This document shows, piece by piece, positions 16,798 to 25,622 of a stretch of DNA of 64,000 bases. The DNA lies in the NCBI GenBank assembly GCA_963662645.2, contig OY759762.1, positions 930,001-994,000 on the forward strand, read 5' to 3'. The stretch comes from Aldehydirespirator sp963662645. GTDB taxonomy: Bacteria; Actinomycetota; Acidimicrobiia; Acidimicrobiales; Aldehydirespiratoraceae. Position 1 is the stretch's first letter, and the number at the start of each line of letters is the position of its first letter. Below the pieces are notes generated by a model. It had not been told where the DNA came from and ran no database searches. It worked only from the letters and a program-made list of their open reading frames with translations. The position numbers were made by a program, and so were the translations under genes.

Positions 16798-18534
16798 TCA
16801 CGCAGTCGGGCAGACGCCGGCTCGATCCGACGGGGGTGCCAGTTCTATCAGCACGGCGTGGACGGCTTCGACCGCGCAGGCGTTTGCTGGGTACGCCACA
16901 TGGGCGGGATGGTCGGCCTCCAGCAGATGGCCGTTGGAGAGCGTCTCTTCGACCAACTCCTGGGACTCGCTGAACGGCGTCGCCGGGTCGGACGGGTTGC
17001 CGATCACGAGAATCGGCGCTCCGCCGCCGTCGAGCGGACCGTCAAAGGCCGGAGGGGCGATGGTGTCATAGAACACGCAGGTGGACGGCGCATTCACCTC
17101 AAGGAGGTTTAGCAGCGGCAGTTGCTCCTCGATAGCTGCGGCCTCCGCAACCTCGTCGCCGAGCCGTGTCTGCCGGTCGAGCTGCGGGTACAGGACCCAG
17201 GAGTCGAGGCAGTTGATGTGCTCGGTGAAGGTCGTTCCGCCTGTACTGTCACCCAGCTGCACCATTGCGAACTCGGCGAGAATGCTCGGATCGTCGCGCT
17301 CCACCAGGTCGGCCAGCCCCTGCCACAGCAGCGGCCATGTCTCCTCGGCGTACAGGGTGGTGATAACGCCGAGAGCGCCGGAGAGCGGACTGCCGTTGGT
17401 CGCGTCGGCCACCTCGGCGAGGCGGTGGGCGTTGGCGGCGAGGAAGCCGCGCGGGTCACCATCATTGTGGATGGGACAGCTCGGGCTGTCGCAGGCGTCA
17501 AGCGCCTCTCCGAGGAGCACCTCGAACTGCGCGGCCTCCTCGATGCCGCTGGCGATGCGAGCCTCCTGGCTGCTCAGGTCGTCTACCGGGTTGTCGGCGC
17601 CGTCGACCACCATCGCCCGCACATGCTGCGGGAACAGCGTGGCGTACCAGACTCCCAGCGTCGAGCCGTAGGAGGCACCGTAGTAGCTGATTCGGTCGGC
17701 ACCGAGCGCCCTGCGAATCTCGTCGATGTCCCGGGCGACAAACTCGGAGTGAAGGAGTCCGGCGGCCGGGCCCATGCTCGCCGCGCAGAGCTGCGCAGCA
17801 GCCTCGCCCGCGGCCAGTTCCCCGGCACTGTCGTAGGGCGGATCGATCGTCAAGAGCAGGCTCAACTGCTCGCCGGGATCACCACACTCGAAGATCGGCT
17901 CGGACAGGCCCACACCCCGCGGGTCGAACCCTACGATGTCGAACCGCTCGATCACGTCGGCGCTGAAGCCCTCGCCGAAGGCGGCCGCGTAGGCCATGTC
18001 CAGCCCGCTTCCGCCGGGCCCGCCGGGATTCACCAGCAGATAGCCGATGCGATCGTCGGGGCGGGTGGCGCGGTGCACGAGCACCGCGATGGCCAACTCC
18101 CCGGCATCGGGATCGTCGTAGTCGAGGGGCACGAGGACGAATCCGACGTCAACGCCCTCCTCGGCCTCCCCCCATTCGATCGACTCACGGGCTCGAATGC
18201 TCGCGGTCACATCATCTGCTTCCGCGGCGTCAGCCCCTGAGTCATCGGCCGCCCCAGCCGTCCCGGCCCCAGGGACCTCCGCCGCCCCAGCCGTCCCGGC
18301 CCCAGAATCCTCCGCCGCCTCCGCCGTCCCGGCCCCAGAGACCCCCGATGTCGCGGTCTCCGCGTCCCGCGTCATCTCAACCGTGTCGGCCTCAGTGGAG
18401 GCATCGGCCCCTGAGGCCGCGGGGCGTTCAGATTCGCCGTCGCCCCCGCAAGCCGAGGCCAGCAGCAACAGCATCACCGGCAAAGCCAAGGCGCGGCCCG
18501 CGGCAAGGCCAAGAGGCCCCGCGGGTAGGCACAC
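16798..18534 (-). CDS. lipoprotein alpha/beta hydrolase (tripeptidyl-aminopeptidase-like)
   Basis: About 578 residues. A short signal with lipobox LLASAC, followed by GGDGESE, indicates a secreted lipoprotein. After a low-complexity Ala/Gly/Glu linker comes an alpha/beta hydrolase with LLVNPGGPGGSGLDMAY (oxyanion region), FDIVGFDPRGVGLSEP and the nucleophile elbow YYGASYGSTLG. The C-terminal cap has PILVIGNPSDPATPFSESQ and a final HVAYP histidine, as in SCO-type tripeptidyl aminopeptidases and proline iminopeptidases. The GTG at 18534 gives a 28-residue signal peptide, but this start lies inside an interspersed repeat (18502-18603), so the N-terminus seems to be borrowed from repeat DNA. Other starts are possible. 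Confidence 0.82.
   Translation of the reverse strand: MCLPAGPLGLAAGRALALPVMLLLLASACGGDGESERPAASGADASTEADTVEMTRDAETATSGVSGAGTAEAAEDSGAGTAGAAEVPGAGTAGAADDSGADAAEADDVTASIRARESIEWGEAEEGVDVGFVLVPLDYDDPDAGELAIAVLVHRATRPDDRIGYLLVNPGGPGGSGLDMAYAAAFGEGFSADVIERFDIVGFDPRGVGLSEPIFECGDPGEQLSLLLTIDPPYDSAGELAAGEAAAQLCAASMGPAAGLLHSEFVARDIDEIRRALGADRISYYGASYGSTLGVWYATLFPQHVRAMVVDGADNPVDDLSSQEARIASGIEEAAQFEVLLGEALDACDSPSCPIHNDGDPRGFLAANAHRLAEVADATNGSPLSGALGVITTLYAEETWPLLWQGLADLVERDDPSILAEFAMVQLGDSTGGTTFTEHINCLDSWVLYPQLDRQTRLGDEVAEAAAIEEQLPLLNLLEVNAPSTCVFYDTIAPPAFDGPLDGGGAPILVIGNPSDPATPFSESQELVEETLSNGHLLEADHPAHVAYPANACAVEAVHAVLIELAPPSDRAGVCPTA
18248..18346 (-). repeat. three tandem 33-nt units in the hydrolase linker
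   Basis: Three adjacent 33-nt units at 18248-18280, 18281-18313 and 18314-18346 encode an 11-residue acidic Ala/Gly-rich repeat (such as DSGAGTAGAAE) between the lipobox and the catalytic domain. They probably form a flexible spacer that can vary in copy number. Confidence 0.88.
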
Positions 18535-18603
18535 AAACCCGATCCATACGGGCGGGGCCGTGGCCCGAGCGGCCCGTGAGCGCAGCGAACAAGAGCGGGA
18601 GAC
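18502..18603 (-). repeat. interspersed ~95-nt repeat, copy 2 of 4
   Basis: On the minus strand it reads CTCTTGTTCGCTGCGCTCAC, then GGGCCGCTCGGGCCACGGCC and, after a short variable stretch, GCCTACCCGCGGGGCCTCTTG. It is nearly the same as copy 3 at 36816-36909. It overlaps the predicted start of the lipoprotein hydrolase. Confidence 0.85.
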
Positions 18604-18692
18604 ACTCCCTCGCAACACGACGGGCTTGCACCTACCCGCGCACCTTCTAAGGCGCGGCGCGGAATTCGAGACCGGCCGCGCCCAGGCACGCC

Positions 18693-18737
18693 AACTGGCA
18701 GCAGGAAGCTCGCTATCCGTGCACAACGCTGCCAGTT
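18693..18737. repeat. 48-nt palindromic repeat, diverged copy 2 of 7
   Basis: AACTGGCAGC at 18693-18702 and GCTGCCAGTT at 18728-18737 form the arms. The CCTATAG centre is degraded to CGCTATCCG. It lies in the 230-nt gap between the two hydrolase genes, which otherwise holds only the interspersed repeat. Confidence 0.8.
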
Positions 18738-18766
18738 CCCACCGGGCCACCAGGCATGGACGCAAC

Positions 18767-19852
18767 TCAGAGCGTGTGGGCGAAGGCGGCTAGGTCGCGG
18801 GCCGAGGCGGCATATACCTCGGGCATGGCGCCCGGCAGCAGCAGGTCACCGGCGTGACAGGTGCCGTTGACGGTGCGGCTGTAGGCGGGCACGCCCGCCC
18901 GCACGAGCTTGCGGAAGTAGTCGAGGCCCTCATCGCGCAGCGGGTCGAGCTCGTTCACCGAGATCACGTGGGGCGGCAGGCCGGCGAGATCGTCCACCGA
19001 GGCGTGCCACGGCCAGGCCAGCGGGTTGGTGACGTTGGTGCCGCCCGGGTCGTAGGCCTCCACGAAGTAGCCCATCACGTCGCTGGCGATGAAGTACCCG
19101 TCGTTCTCGTGCAGCGACGGCAGCTCCGGCGGCGGGCTTGCGTAGGCGCCAGAGATGTAGGGGCACTGGGCGTACACCCCGTCGATCATGTCGAGGCGCT
19201 CCTCCCGGCGGGCCTTGAGCGTGGTGGCCAGCGTCAGGTTGCCGCCGCCCGATTCGCCCGACACCACCAGCTTCGACACCCCGAGGTCGTCCCGATGGGC
19301 GTGCATCCATTCCAGCGCGGCGGTGCAGTCGTTGAGGGCCGCCGGGAACGGGTGGCAGCCGAGCGCCCCGGCTGCGTTGCGGAACTCCACACCCACGATC
19401 ACCAGCCCGCGAGCGGCCAGTTCGTCGCGCCAGCGCCGGTAGGAGGCGCCCGCCGCGGAGCAGATCACCATGCCGCCGCCGTGGATGTGCAGGATCCCCG
19501 GATACGGGCCGCCGTCGCCGGCCGGGCGGTGGATGTAGAGGCTGATGTCGTTGCCGTCGACGCCGACAATCACCTCAGTGCGCGACTCCACGCCGTCCAC
19601 GGGCGGCAAGGCCTCGAACAGGACTTCGAAGAGCTGCTCGAAGCGCGGCTCGCCCAAAGCGGCCAAGGCTCGGATGTCCTCGAGTGTCGCTTCTGTGGTG
19701 AGCGGCACCGGGTCGGCCCGGCCGGTGAGCCCGAGCGGCTCGAGCGCGGCCACCATCCGAGGGTCGGACCGGGGGTCGGTGGCCATGGTCATGTCGGGGT
19801 CTCCCAGCCGTCCGGGGAGATTGACTCTCGCGGCGGTCATCGTGTCTGTCAT
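18767..19852 (-). CDS. alpha/beta hydrolase, HSL/carboxylesterase family
   Basis: A 361-residue esterase of the hormone-sensitive-lipase group. The oxyanion motif is HIHGGGMVIC, the nucleophile elbow GESGGGNLTLA holds the catalytic serine, the aspartate is in NELDPLRDEGLDY and the histidine is in GTCHAGDLLLPGA. It would hydrolyse short-chain or aryl esters in the cytoplasm, as no signal peptide is seen. AGGGAG precedes the ATG at 19852 by about 7 nt. The neighbours are unrelated, so the natural substrate cannot be inferred. The length is slightly above the family average because of an N-terminal cap of about 60 residues. Confidence 0.86.
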   Translation of the reverse strand: MTDTMTAARVNLPGRLGDPDMTMATDPRSDPRMVAALEPLGLTGRADPVPLTTEATLEDIRALAALGEPRFEQLFEVLFEALPPVDGVESRTEVIVGVDGNDISLYIHRPAGDGGPYPGILHIHGGGMVICSAAGASYRRWRDELAARGLVIVGVEFRNAAGALGCHPFPAALNDCTAALEWMHAHRDDLGVSKLVVSGESGGGNLTLATTLKARREERLDMIDGVYAQCPYISGAYASPPPELPSLHENDGYFIASDVMGYFVEAYDPGGTNVTNPLAWPWHASVDDLAGLPPHVISVNELDPLRDEGLDYFRKLVRAGVPAYSRTVNGTCHAGDLLLPGAMPEVYAASARDLAAFAHTL

Positions 19853-20019
19853 CGCCTGCTCCCTTCTGGGCTAGCTCGGCCCCGTGAGTGCGCCGCACCC
19901 TAACCCGCCGCCGCAGATGCCGGCGCAGCCCGCCGACCCCCGTTAGGGGTTGACGGCCAGTGTCAGGGCAGACTCGCCGCCGTGAACAGGCCCGAACATC
20001 GCATTGCTGACGGCCGTCG

Positions 20020-21231
20020 ATGACCCGTCCGGGCGGTGCTCTCCGCATGGGCGAGCGGGAGTTCGTGTTGTTCATGGCCCTGGTGGCTGCCATGTCGGCT
20101 CTGGCCATCGACATCCTGCTGCCCGCCTTCGCGGACATGCGGCCCGCATTCGGCCTCGACGACGACGCCACCGATCTGTCCCTCACCATCACCCTGTTCC
20201 TGATGGGGACGGGCGTCGGCAACCTGTTCTACGGCCCCATCGCGGACGCCGTGGGGCGCAAACCGACGCTCGCAGGGGGCATGGCGCTCTACGGTGCGGC
20301 CGCCCTGACCTGTGCGCTGGCCCCGTCGCTGGGCGTGCTCTACGTCAGCCGGTTCGTGTGGGGATTCGCGTCGGGCGGGTCCAGGACCCTCACGCAGGCC
20401 ATCGTGCGCGACCGCTTCGCGGGCACGGCCATGGCCCGGGTAATGACGCTCATCCAAACCGCGTTCATGATCGCACCCATCCTCGCTCCGGTCCTTGGCA
20501 AGGCGCTGGTGGAGATCGGCTCGTGGCGCTGGGTGATGGCCTTCGGCGCGGTGATCGCGCTGGCGGTTCTGGCATGGTCGGTACGCCTCGCCGAGACTCT
20601 CGACCCCGACCACCGCCGCCCCCTGAGCGTGAGACCGGTGCTGGCGGGCTTCCGGGCCGTGGTCACCAACCGAACCTCCCTCGGCTACACGCTCATGAAG
20701 ACTTTCGCCTTCGGTGCGTTCCTGTCCTTCCTGGCCAGCACCGAACTGATCTTCGGCGAGGTGTACGGGCGCCCGGGGTGGTTCGTCCCGTACTTCTCCG
20801 CCTTCGGCGTGGCGTGCGCAGCAGTGGCGCTGGGATGCAACCGGGTGCTCTACCGGGTGGAGGCCCGCCAGTTGGTGCTGGGCTTGGGCGTGGTCTTCGT
20901 CGTCATCGCGGCCGCTCTGTTCGCGGTGACCGCAGCCGGTGACGGCCTGCCTCCGTTCGGCCTCTGGATGGTGCTGTTCAGCCTGGCCAACGCCAACTGC
21001 GTGGGGGTGTTCCCGACCGCTCTGAGCCTGGCTCTGGAGCCGATGGGGAGGATGGCGGGCACCGCGGCGGCCGTGATGGGGGCCTGTGGCTCGCTGGGAG
21101 GGTCGCTGCTGGCCTCGTTAACCGACCGGGCCATCGACGGCTCGGTCATGCCCATCGGCATCGCCTACCTCGTCTACAGCCTGATCGCGCTGGCCTGCCA
21201 GCTCTGGGCCCGGGGCGGCTGGCACCAGTGA
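20020..21231 (+). CDS. Bcr/CflA-type MFS efflux transporter (first of tandem pair)
   Basis: A 403-residue major facilitator with about 12 hydrophobic segments. REFVLFMALVAAMSALAIDI begins helix 1, followed by LLPAFADM, and the loop between helices 2 and 3 carries FYGPIADAVGRKPTLAGG, the MFS motif A. This pattern is typical of Bcr/CflA drug and peptide exporters using the proton gradient. The start is ATG 20020 or ATG 20047, where the conserved part begins. The last codon overlaps the GTG of a paralogue with very similar sequence, so the two arose by tandem duplication and are translated together. Confidence 0.87.
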   Translation: MTRPGGALRMGEREFVLFMALVAAMSALAIDILLPAFADMRPAFGLDDDATDLSLTITLFLMGTGVGNLFYGPIADAVGRKPTLAGGMALYGAAALTCALAPSLGVLYVSRFVWGFASGGSRTLTQAIVRDRFAGTAMARVMTLIQTAFMIAPILAPVLGKALVEIGSWRWVMAFGAVIALAVLAWSVRLAETLDPDHRRPLSVRPVLAGFRAVVTNRTSLGYTLMKTFAFGAFLSFLASTELIFGEVYGRPGWFVPYFSAFGVACAAVALGCNRVLYRVEARQLVLGLGVVFVVIAAALFAVTAAGDGLPPFGLWMVLFSLANANCVGVFPTALSLALEPMGRMAGTAAAVMGACGSLGGSLLASLTDRAIDGSVMPIGIAYLVYSLIALACQLWARGGWHQ

Positions 21232-22445
21232 GCGGGCCGATGAGCCACATGGGCGAGCGAGAGTTTGTGCTGCTCATGGGGCTGTTGACGGCCATGTCGT
21301 CGCTGGCCATCGACATCCTGCTGCCCGCCTTCGCGCAGATGCGGCCCGCCTTCGGCCTGTCAGACGACTCCACCCGGCTGTCCCTCACGGTGACGCTGTT
21401 CCTGATGGGGGCCGGTATCGGGCATCTGTTCTACGGCCCCCTGGCCGACGCCGTCGGGCGCAAACGGGCTCTGGCCGGGAGCCTGGTGCTATACGCCGCG
21501 GCCGCTCTGGTGGCGGCGCTGGCCCCGTCGCTGGGCGTGCTCTACGCCAGCCGGTTCGTATGGGGGTTCGCGGCCGCCGGGCCTCGAATCCTGACGCAGG
21601 CCATCGTGCGCGACCGCTTCGCGGGCACGGCCATGGCCCGGGTGATGACGCTCATCCAAGCCGTCTTCTTCATCGCGCCGATCATGGCGCCGGTTCTCGG
21701 CAAGGCCCTGGTGGAGATCGGCTCGTGGCGCTGGGTGATGGCCTTCGGGGTGGTAACCGGGCTGGCAGCGTTGATGTGGTCGTTGCGCCTCGACGAGACG
21801 CTCGACGATGCCCACCGCCGGTCGATGCGGCTCGGCCCGGTGGCGGCGGGCTTCCGGGCCGTGGTCTCCAACCGCACCTCGCTGGGCTACACGCTCATGG
21901 TCACCTTCGGCTTCGGGGCCTTTCTCGCCTACCTGGGCAGCACCGAGCTGATCTTCGGCGACGTGTACGATCGCTCGAGCTGGTTCGTCCCGTACTTCAG
22001 CGCCGCCGGCGTCATCGCCGCGGGCGTGGCCCTGACCAGCAATCGCGTGCTGCACCGGATGGACGCCCGCCAACTTGTGCTCTGGGCCGGCGGCGCCTTC
22101 ACCGCGACCTCAGCCGCGCTGTTCGCAGTGACGGTTGCCAGTGACGGCCTGCCTCCGTTCGGACTGTGGCTGGCACTGTTCACCCTGTGCAACGCCGTTC
22201 ATGTGGCGGTGTTCCCGTCCGGCGTGAGCCTGGCTCTGGAACCGATGGGCGAGATGGCCGGCACGGCCGCTTCGACTCTGGGGGTCAGCACCTGGATGCT
22301 GGGGTCGCTGCTGGCCTCGTTCACCGACCGGGCCATAGACGGCTCGGTGCTGCCGATCGGCGTCGCCTACCTGACCTACACCGCCATCGCGCTGGCCTGC
22401 CAGCTATGGGCCCGCGGCGGCTCACCCCGTGGAAGCGAGGTCTAG
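21228..22445 (+). CDS. Bcr/CflA-type MFS efflux transporter (second of tandem pair)
   Basis: A 405-residue paralogue of the preceding gene, with the same landmarks in the same order: GEREFVLLMGLLTAMSSLAI, FYGPLADAVGRKRALAGS, then QAIVRDRFAGTAMARVMTLI and GKALVEIGSWRWVMAFG, the last two almost unchanged between the copies. Divergence is concentrated in the C-terminal half. The GTG start at 21228 overlaps the upstream stop (GTGA). Export of a drug or amino-acid derivative is expected from the family, and the two copies may differ in substrate or may form a heteromer. The latter is speculation. Confidence 0.87.
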   Translation: MSGPMSHMGEREFVLLMGLLTAMSSLAIDILLPAFAQMRPAFGLSDDSTRLSLTVTLFLMGAGIGHLFYGPLADAVGRKRALAGSLVLYAAAALVAALAPSLGVLYASRFVWGFAAAGPRILTQAIVRDRFAGTAMARVMTLIQAVFFIAPIMAPVLGKALVEIGSWRWVMAFGVVTGLAALMWSLRLDETLDDAHRRSMRLGPVAAGFRAVVSNRTSLGYTLMVTFGFGAFLAYLGSTELIFGDVYDRSSWFVPYFSAAGVIAAGVALTSNRVLHRMDARQLVLWAGGAFTATSAALFAVTVASDGLPPFGLWLALFTLCNAVHVAVFPSGVSLALEPMGEMAGTAASTLGVSTWMLGSLLASFTDRAIDGSVLPIGVAYLTYTAIALACQLWARGGSPRGSEV

Positions 22446-22470
22446 CATGACCGGCGAAGGAGGCGTCGCG

Positions 22471-23415
22471 ATGGCCGGGATCGACTTCGACCACGGGCTT
22501 GCCGAGATCGGCGATGGGCTCTGGGCGTACTTGCAGCCCGACGGCGGCTGGGGATGGAGCAACGCGGGGCTCGTCGCCGGGGAGGGCAGGTCCCTGCTGG
22601 TCGACACGCTGTTCGACCTGCCGCTGACACGTGCGATGTTGGACAGCATGGACGCCATAACGGCCACCAAGCCGATCCGGACCCTCGTGAACACGCACGC
22701 CAACGGCGACCACTGCTTCGGCAATCAGCTCGTTCAGGACGCCGAGATCGTGTCCACCGAGGCGTGTCTCGAAGAGTTCCGGGAAGTACCGGCATCGGCA
22801 CTCGAGGCCATGGTCGCGGCCGACTTCGGCGATCCGGTCGTGAACGACTACATACGGACCGCGTTCGGACCATTCGACTTCGGCGGCATCGTGTCCACCC
22901 CTCCCACCAGGGTCTTCTCGGATCGCTTGGATCTGACCGTCGGCGGGCGCGACGTCGAGTTGATCGACGTTGGCCCGGCCCACACGAAGGGCGATCTGCT
23001 GGTCCACGTGCCCGACGCCCGGACCGTCTTCACCGGGGACATTCTGTTCGTCTACGGCACGCCCATAGTGTGGGCGGGACCGGTCGACAACTGGGTCCGT
23101 GCCTGCGACTTGATCCTAGAGCTCTGCGCCGAGGTCGTGGTGCCCGGGCACGGGCCCGTCACCAACAAGCGCGGCCCGGCCATGGTCCGGGACTATCTGA
23201 CCTTCGTGCAGCGGGAGGCGACCGAGCGCAGCCGGGCAGGAATGACTGCCAGCGAGGCCGCCCGCGATATCGACCTGGGCGAGTTCGGCGAGTGGATCGA
23301 CAGCGAACGCCTGGCTGTGAACGTGCACGCGGTCTACGCCGACCTCGACCCCGCCTATGTCGTGCCAGCCTTGCCGCAGCTCGTAAGCGAGATGGCCCAC
23401 CTGGCCCGGCGCTGA
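22471..23415 (+). CDS. MBL-fold metallo-hydrolase
   Basis: A 314-residue metallo-beta-lactamase-fold protein. The metal motif reads THANGDHCFGN (H-x-N-x-D-H, a known variant of HxHxDH), followed by the histidine of GPAHTKGDLLVHVPD, the aspartate of FTGDILF and the histidine of VPGHGPV. This arrangement resembles the quinoprotein-relay/SoxH-like group of unknown substrate. AAGGAGG at 22457-22463 is 7 nt before the ATG at 22471, which favours this start over the ATG at 22447. The gene follows the two transporters closely and may share their transcript. Confidence 0.84.
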   Translation: MAGIDFDHGLAEIGDGLWAYLQPDGGWGWSNAGLVAGEGRSLLVDTLFDLPLTRAMLDSMDAITATKPIRTLVNTHANGDHCFGNQLVQDAEIVSTEACLEEFREVPASALEAMVAADFGDPVVNDYIRTAFGPFDFGGIVSTPPTRVFSDRLDLTVGGRDVELIDVGPAHTKGDLLVHVPDARTVFTGDILFVYGTPIVWAGPVDNWVRACDLILELCAEVVVPGHGPVTNKRGPAMVRDYLTFVQREATERSRAGMTASEAARDIDLGEFGEWIDSERLAVNVHAVYADLDPAYVVPALPQLVSEMAHLARR

Positions 23416-23439
23416 CAACCCTCCGCCGGCTCGCCCCCG

Positions 23440-23493
23440 GAATCTCGGGTTGGCTTTGTGTCGTAGGCACACAGAAATCGCCCCAAGAACCCG
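23440..23493. repeat. interspersed hairpin-like repeat, family 3, copy 2
   Basis: GAATCTCGGG, GTCGTAGGCACAC and GAAATCG occur in the same order and at the same distances as at 11993-12058. The left arm has changed, so the hairpin is weaker. It fills most of the 86-nt gap between two convergent genes. Confidence 0.7.
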
Positions 23494-23501
23494 CGCCCGG
23501 C

Positions 23502-24467
23502 TCACTGCTGCTGTTGCTGGCTCTGCTGGGGCCTGCTCGGGGCGGCGGACGTCCTGACTTCGGGACGCGCCCGCCGGGGTGCCGACGCTTCAGCGGTCAG
23601 GTCCTCGGTCTGCCTGCCGATCAGAACCTCGGCGTCGACCTCTGCGGTGCCCGAGCCCATGAAGGCGCCCCGCACCGGCGGCACGTCGCCGTAGTCGCGC
23701 CCGCAGCCAATCACGACGTGGCGCTCGCCGACCGGGCCACCGTTGGTCGGGTCGAGCGCCCACCAGCCCGAGCCGGGCAAGGCAGCCTCGATCCAGGCAT
23801 GGGTCTGCACCGTCACGACGTCTGCGGTCTCGGAGTTCGCTGAGGTCTCGTCGGCCGCGAACAGGTACCCCGAGACGTAGCGGGCGGGGACGCCGACGCT
23901 GCGCAGCATGCCGAGGGCCAGGTGCGCGAAGTCCTGGCACACGCCCGCCTGTCCCTCAAGCAGCTCCGCCAACGAGACGCCGATGTCGGTGGCGCCCTGC
24001 TCGTAGCTCAACGCCCCCCGCACATCGGCCACCACCGCGGCCACCATCTCCGGCACAGACTCGGCGGCTGCGACCGCGGCTGCGGCCCGCTGCTCGACGG
24101 CGTCGCCGCGGTGCCAGTCGACGTGCTGGGACGGCTCCAGGAATTCGAGGTGCTCCAACTGAAAGCCGGCGTCATCCAGTTCCGAGACGGTCGGAGCCTT
24201 GTCCGGCTTGGGGCGGGCCGCCGTCTCCACAGTCGCCTCGGCCAGCAGTTCCAGTTCGGTGTGGGGCGTGCGGATGCCGAGATGCTCCACGACCGTGCCC
24301 CAGTAGTCGACGACCGACAGCACCTGGAGCTGCGGGCGCGATGTCAGCCGGTAGGAAAGCACTCGCTGGTGATCGTCGTCGCGGGGCCTCACCCGCACCT
24401 CGTTCTGGCACTCGGTCACTGGCTCGGAGTAGCGGAAGTGCATCCGGTAGGAGATTCCGAGCCTCAT
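23502..24467 (-). CDS. transglutaminase-like cysteine peptidase
   Basis: A 321-residue protein. An N-terminal beta domain (LGISYRMHFRYSEPVTECQN, then EVRVRPRDD) is followed by a transglutaminase core with catalytic cysteine in GQAGVCQDFAHLALG, histidine in THAWIEAALPG and aspartate in WALDPTNGG. The C-terminus ends in a Gln-rich tail. Proteins of this group act as peptidases or amide-forming enzymes. The ATG at 24467 overlaps the stop of the alpha-E gene (ATGA), so it is the last gene of the conserved ATP-grasp / alpha-E / transglutaminase operon. The polyglutamine tail comes from a CTG/TTG run at the 3' end. Confidence 0.88.
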   Translation of the reverse strand: MRLGISYRMHFRYSEPVTECQNEVRVRPRDDDHQRVLSYRLTSRPQLQVLSVVDYWGTVVEHLGIRTPHTELELLAEATVETAARPKPDKAPTVSELDDAGFQLEHLEFLEPSQHVDWHRGDAVEQRAAAAVAAAESVPEMVAAVVADVRGALSYEQGATDIGVSLAELLEGQAGVCQDFAHLALGMLRSVGVPARYVSGYLFAADETSANSETADVVTVQTHAWIEAALPGSGWWALDPTNGGPVGERHVVIGCGRDYGDVPPVRGAFMGSGTAEVDAEVLIGRQTEDLTAEASAPRRARPEVRTSAAPSRPQQSQQQQQ

Positions 24468-25579
24468 GGCACCTTCTTGCCTGAATGCCCGGGCACGCCT
24501 GCGTGGTCGGGACCGCCTGCACGCCCGGGTTCGTCTTCGTAGCCGCCCGCATGGCCGAGTCCGCCCGCACGCCCCGGTCCGCCCGCATGGCCGAGTCCGC
24601 CCGCACGCCCCGGTCCGCTTGCATGGCCGGGGCGGACGTACTGGGCTTGCACGGTGGCCATGGCCAGCGGCGGCACGATGCCGGCGTGCACGTCGCTGGC
24701 CAGTCCTGCGAGCTGCGCGGCGAAGTCCTGCAGCGTCGCCACCGGATCGGAGGCCATGGCCTCCTCGACCTCGCCGAGCTCCAGGCGGGCCCGCAGCAGG
24801 GCCGCCTTGCGGCGGGCGCGGTCCAGGGCTGCGGAGTTCGCACCCAGGCCGGTAAGGCCCTCCTCGGCGCGGCCGAGGCATGACAGCACCGAGCGGGGCA
24901 GGTCCGGGGCGTGAAGCAGGTAACGCCTCACGCCGTCGGCGTCGGGGGCGTTGCCGTGCTGGCGGTGGTAGGCCTGCAGCGAGCTGGTGAGCCGCAGCAT
25001 CCGGGTGGCGTCCATCACCCCGCGGGCGTCGGAGTGGCTGGCCTCGAGCAGGCCCACGGTAAAGATCGAGCGCTCCAGCATCCGGCCGACGACCACGAAG
25101 GCGTGCCCCTCGTCGCGCCTCATGCCCTCGTTGAGGATCCCGGCGATGGCCAGGCAGGCCCGCCGCACCATCAGCAGAACCTCGTGGAGCCCGGCCGGTG
25201 CGGCGTTGGCGTGGCCGAGGAACGGGAACCTGAGGTAGAGGCCGTTGGCCTCCTCCCACAGCTCGATCGGTATCCGGTCCCGGACCGAGCGCAGGTTCTC
25301 GCGGACCGCCACGACGGCCGACACCACCGACCCGGGATTGTCGGTGTCTGAGAGCAGGAACGCGACGAGCTGCGGCTGGCTCTCCAGCGGCCCGACGGCC
25401 TCCAGCTCGTCCTGCAGCCCGAGAGTCCTGACCATCAACTCGCCCTCGGCGCGGGCCTCGTCGCCGCGCAGGTGGGTGATCGAGTTGGCCGCGTAGTTGA
25501 GGCACCTTGACGTGGTCTCGGCCCGCTCCAGGTAGCGGCCCGTCCACAGCAGCGCCTCGGCGTGACGGGCCAGGATCAC
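24464..25579 (-). CDS. alpha-E domain protein (DUF403)
   Basis: A roughly 371-residue, mostly helical protein of the alpha-E family. It opens with ILARHAEALLWTGRYLERAE, contains RNTSW-like helix positions as VRENLRSVRDRIPIELWEEA, and has HAFVVVGRMLERSIFTVGLL. Its biochemical role is not established. The family always travels with a circularly permuted ATP-grasp and a transglutaminase-like protein and is thought to help make or process a small peptide. The GTG at 25579 is chosen because the family begins exactly there. The C-terminal 60 residues are low-complexity Gly/His/Pro repeats, probably not part of the fold. Confidence 0.85.
   Translation of the reverse strand: MILARHAEALLWTGRYLERAETTSRCLNYAANSITHLRGDEARAEGELMVRTLGLQDELEAVGPLESQPQLVAFLLSDTDNPGSVVSAVVAVRENLRSVRDRIPIELWEEANGLYLRFPFLGHANAAPAGLHEVLLMVRRACLAIAGILNEGMRRDEGHAFVVVGRMLERSIFTVGLLEASHSDARGVMDATRMLRLTSSLQAYHRQHGNAPDADGVRRYLLHAPDLPRSVLSCLGRAEEGLTGLGANSAALDRARRKAALLRARLELGEVEEAMASDPVATLQDFAAQLAGLASDVHAGIVPPLAMATVQAQYVRPGHASGPGRAGGLGHAGGPGRAGGLGHAGGYEDEPGRAGGPDHAGVPGHSGKKVP
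24543..24630 (-). repeat. tandem 36-nt units in the alpha-E gene tail
   Basis: Two exact 36-nt units (24543-24578 and 24579-24614) and a partial third lie inside the 3' part of the alpha-E gene. They encode Gly-Pro-Gly-Arg-Ala-Gly-Gly/Leu-Gly-His-Ala-Gly-Gly repeats. In-frame copy number could change without disrupting the gene. Confidence 0.9.
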
Positions 25580-25622
25580 GGCGCGCCCCCGAGCAAGTCC
25601 CCAGACGACCGGTCCCCCGCCG

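Noticed and set aside
15269..17071. Long plus-strand frame opposite the D-amino-acid deacylase
   Set aside because: Compositional shadow of the real minus-strand gene, with no start signal or domain.
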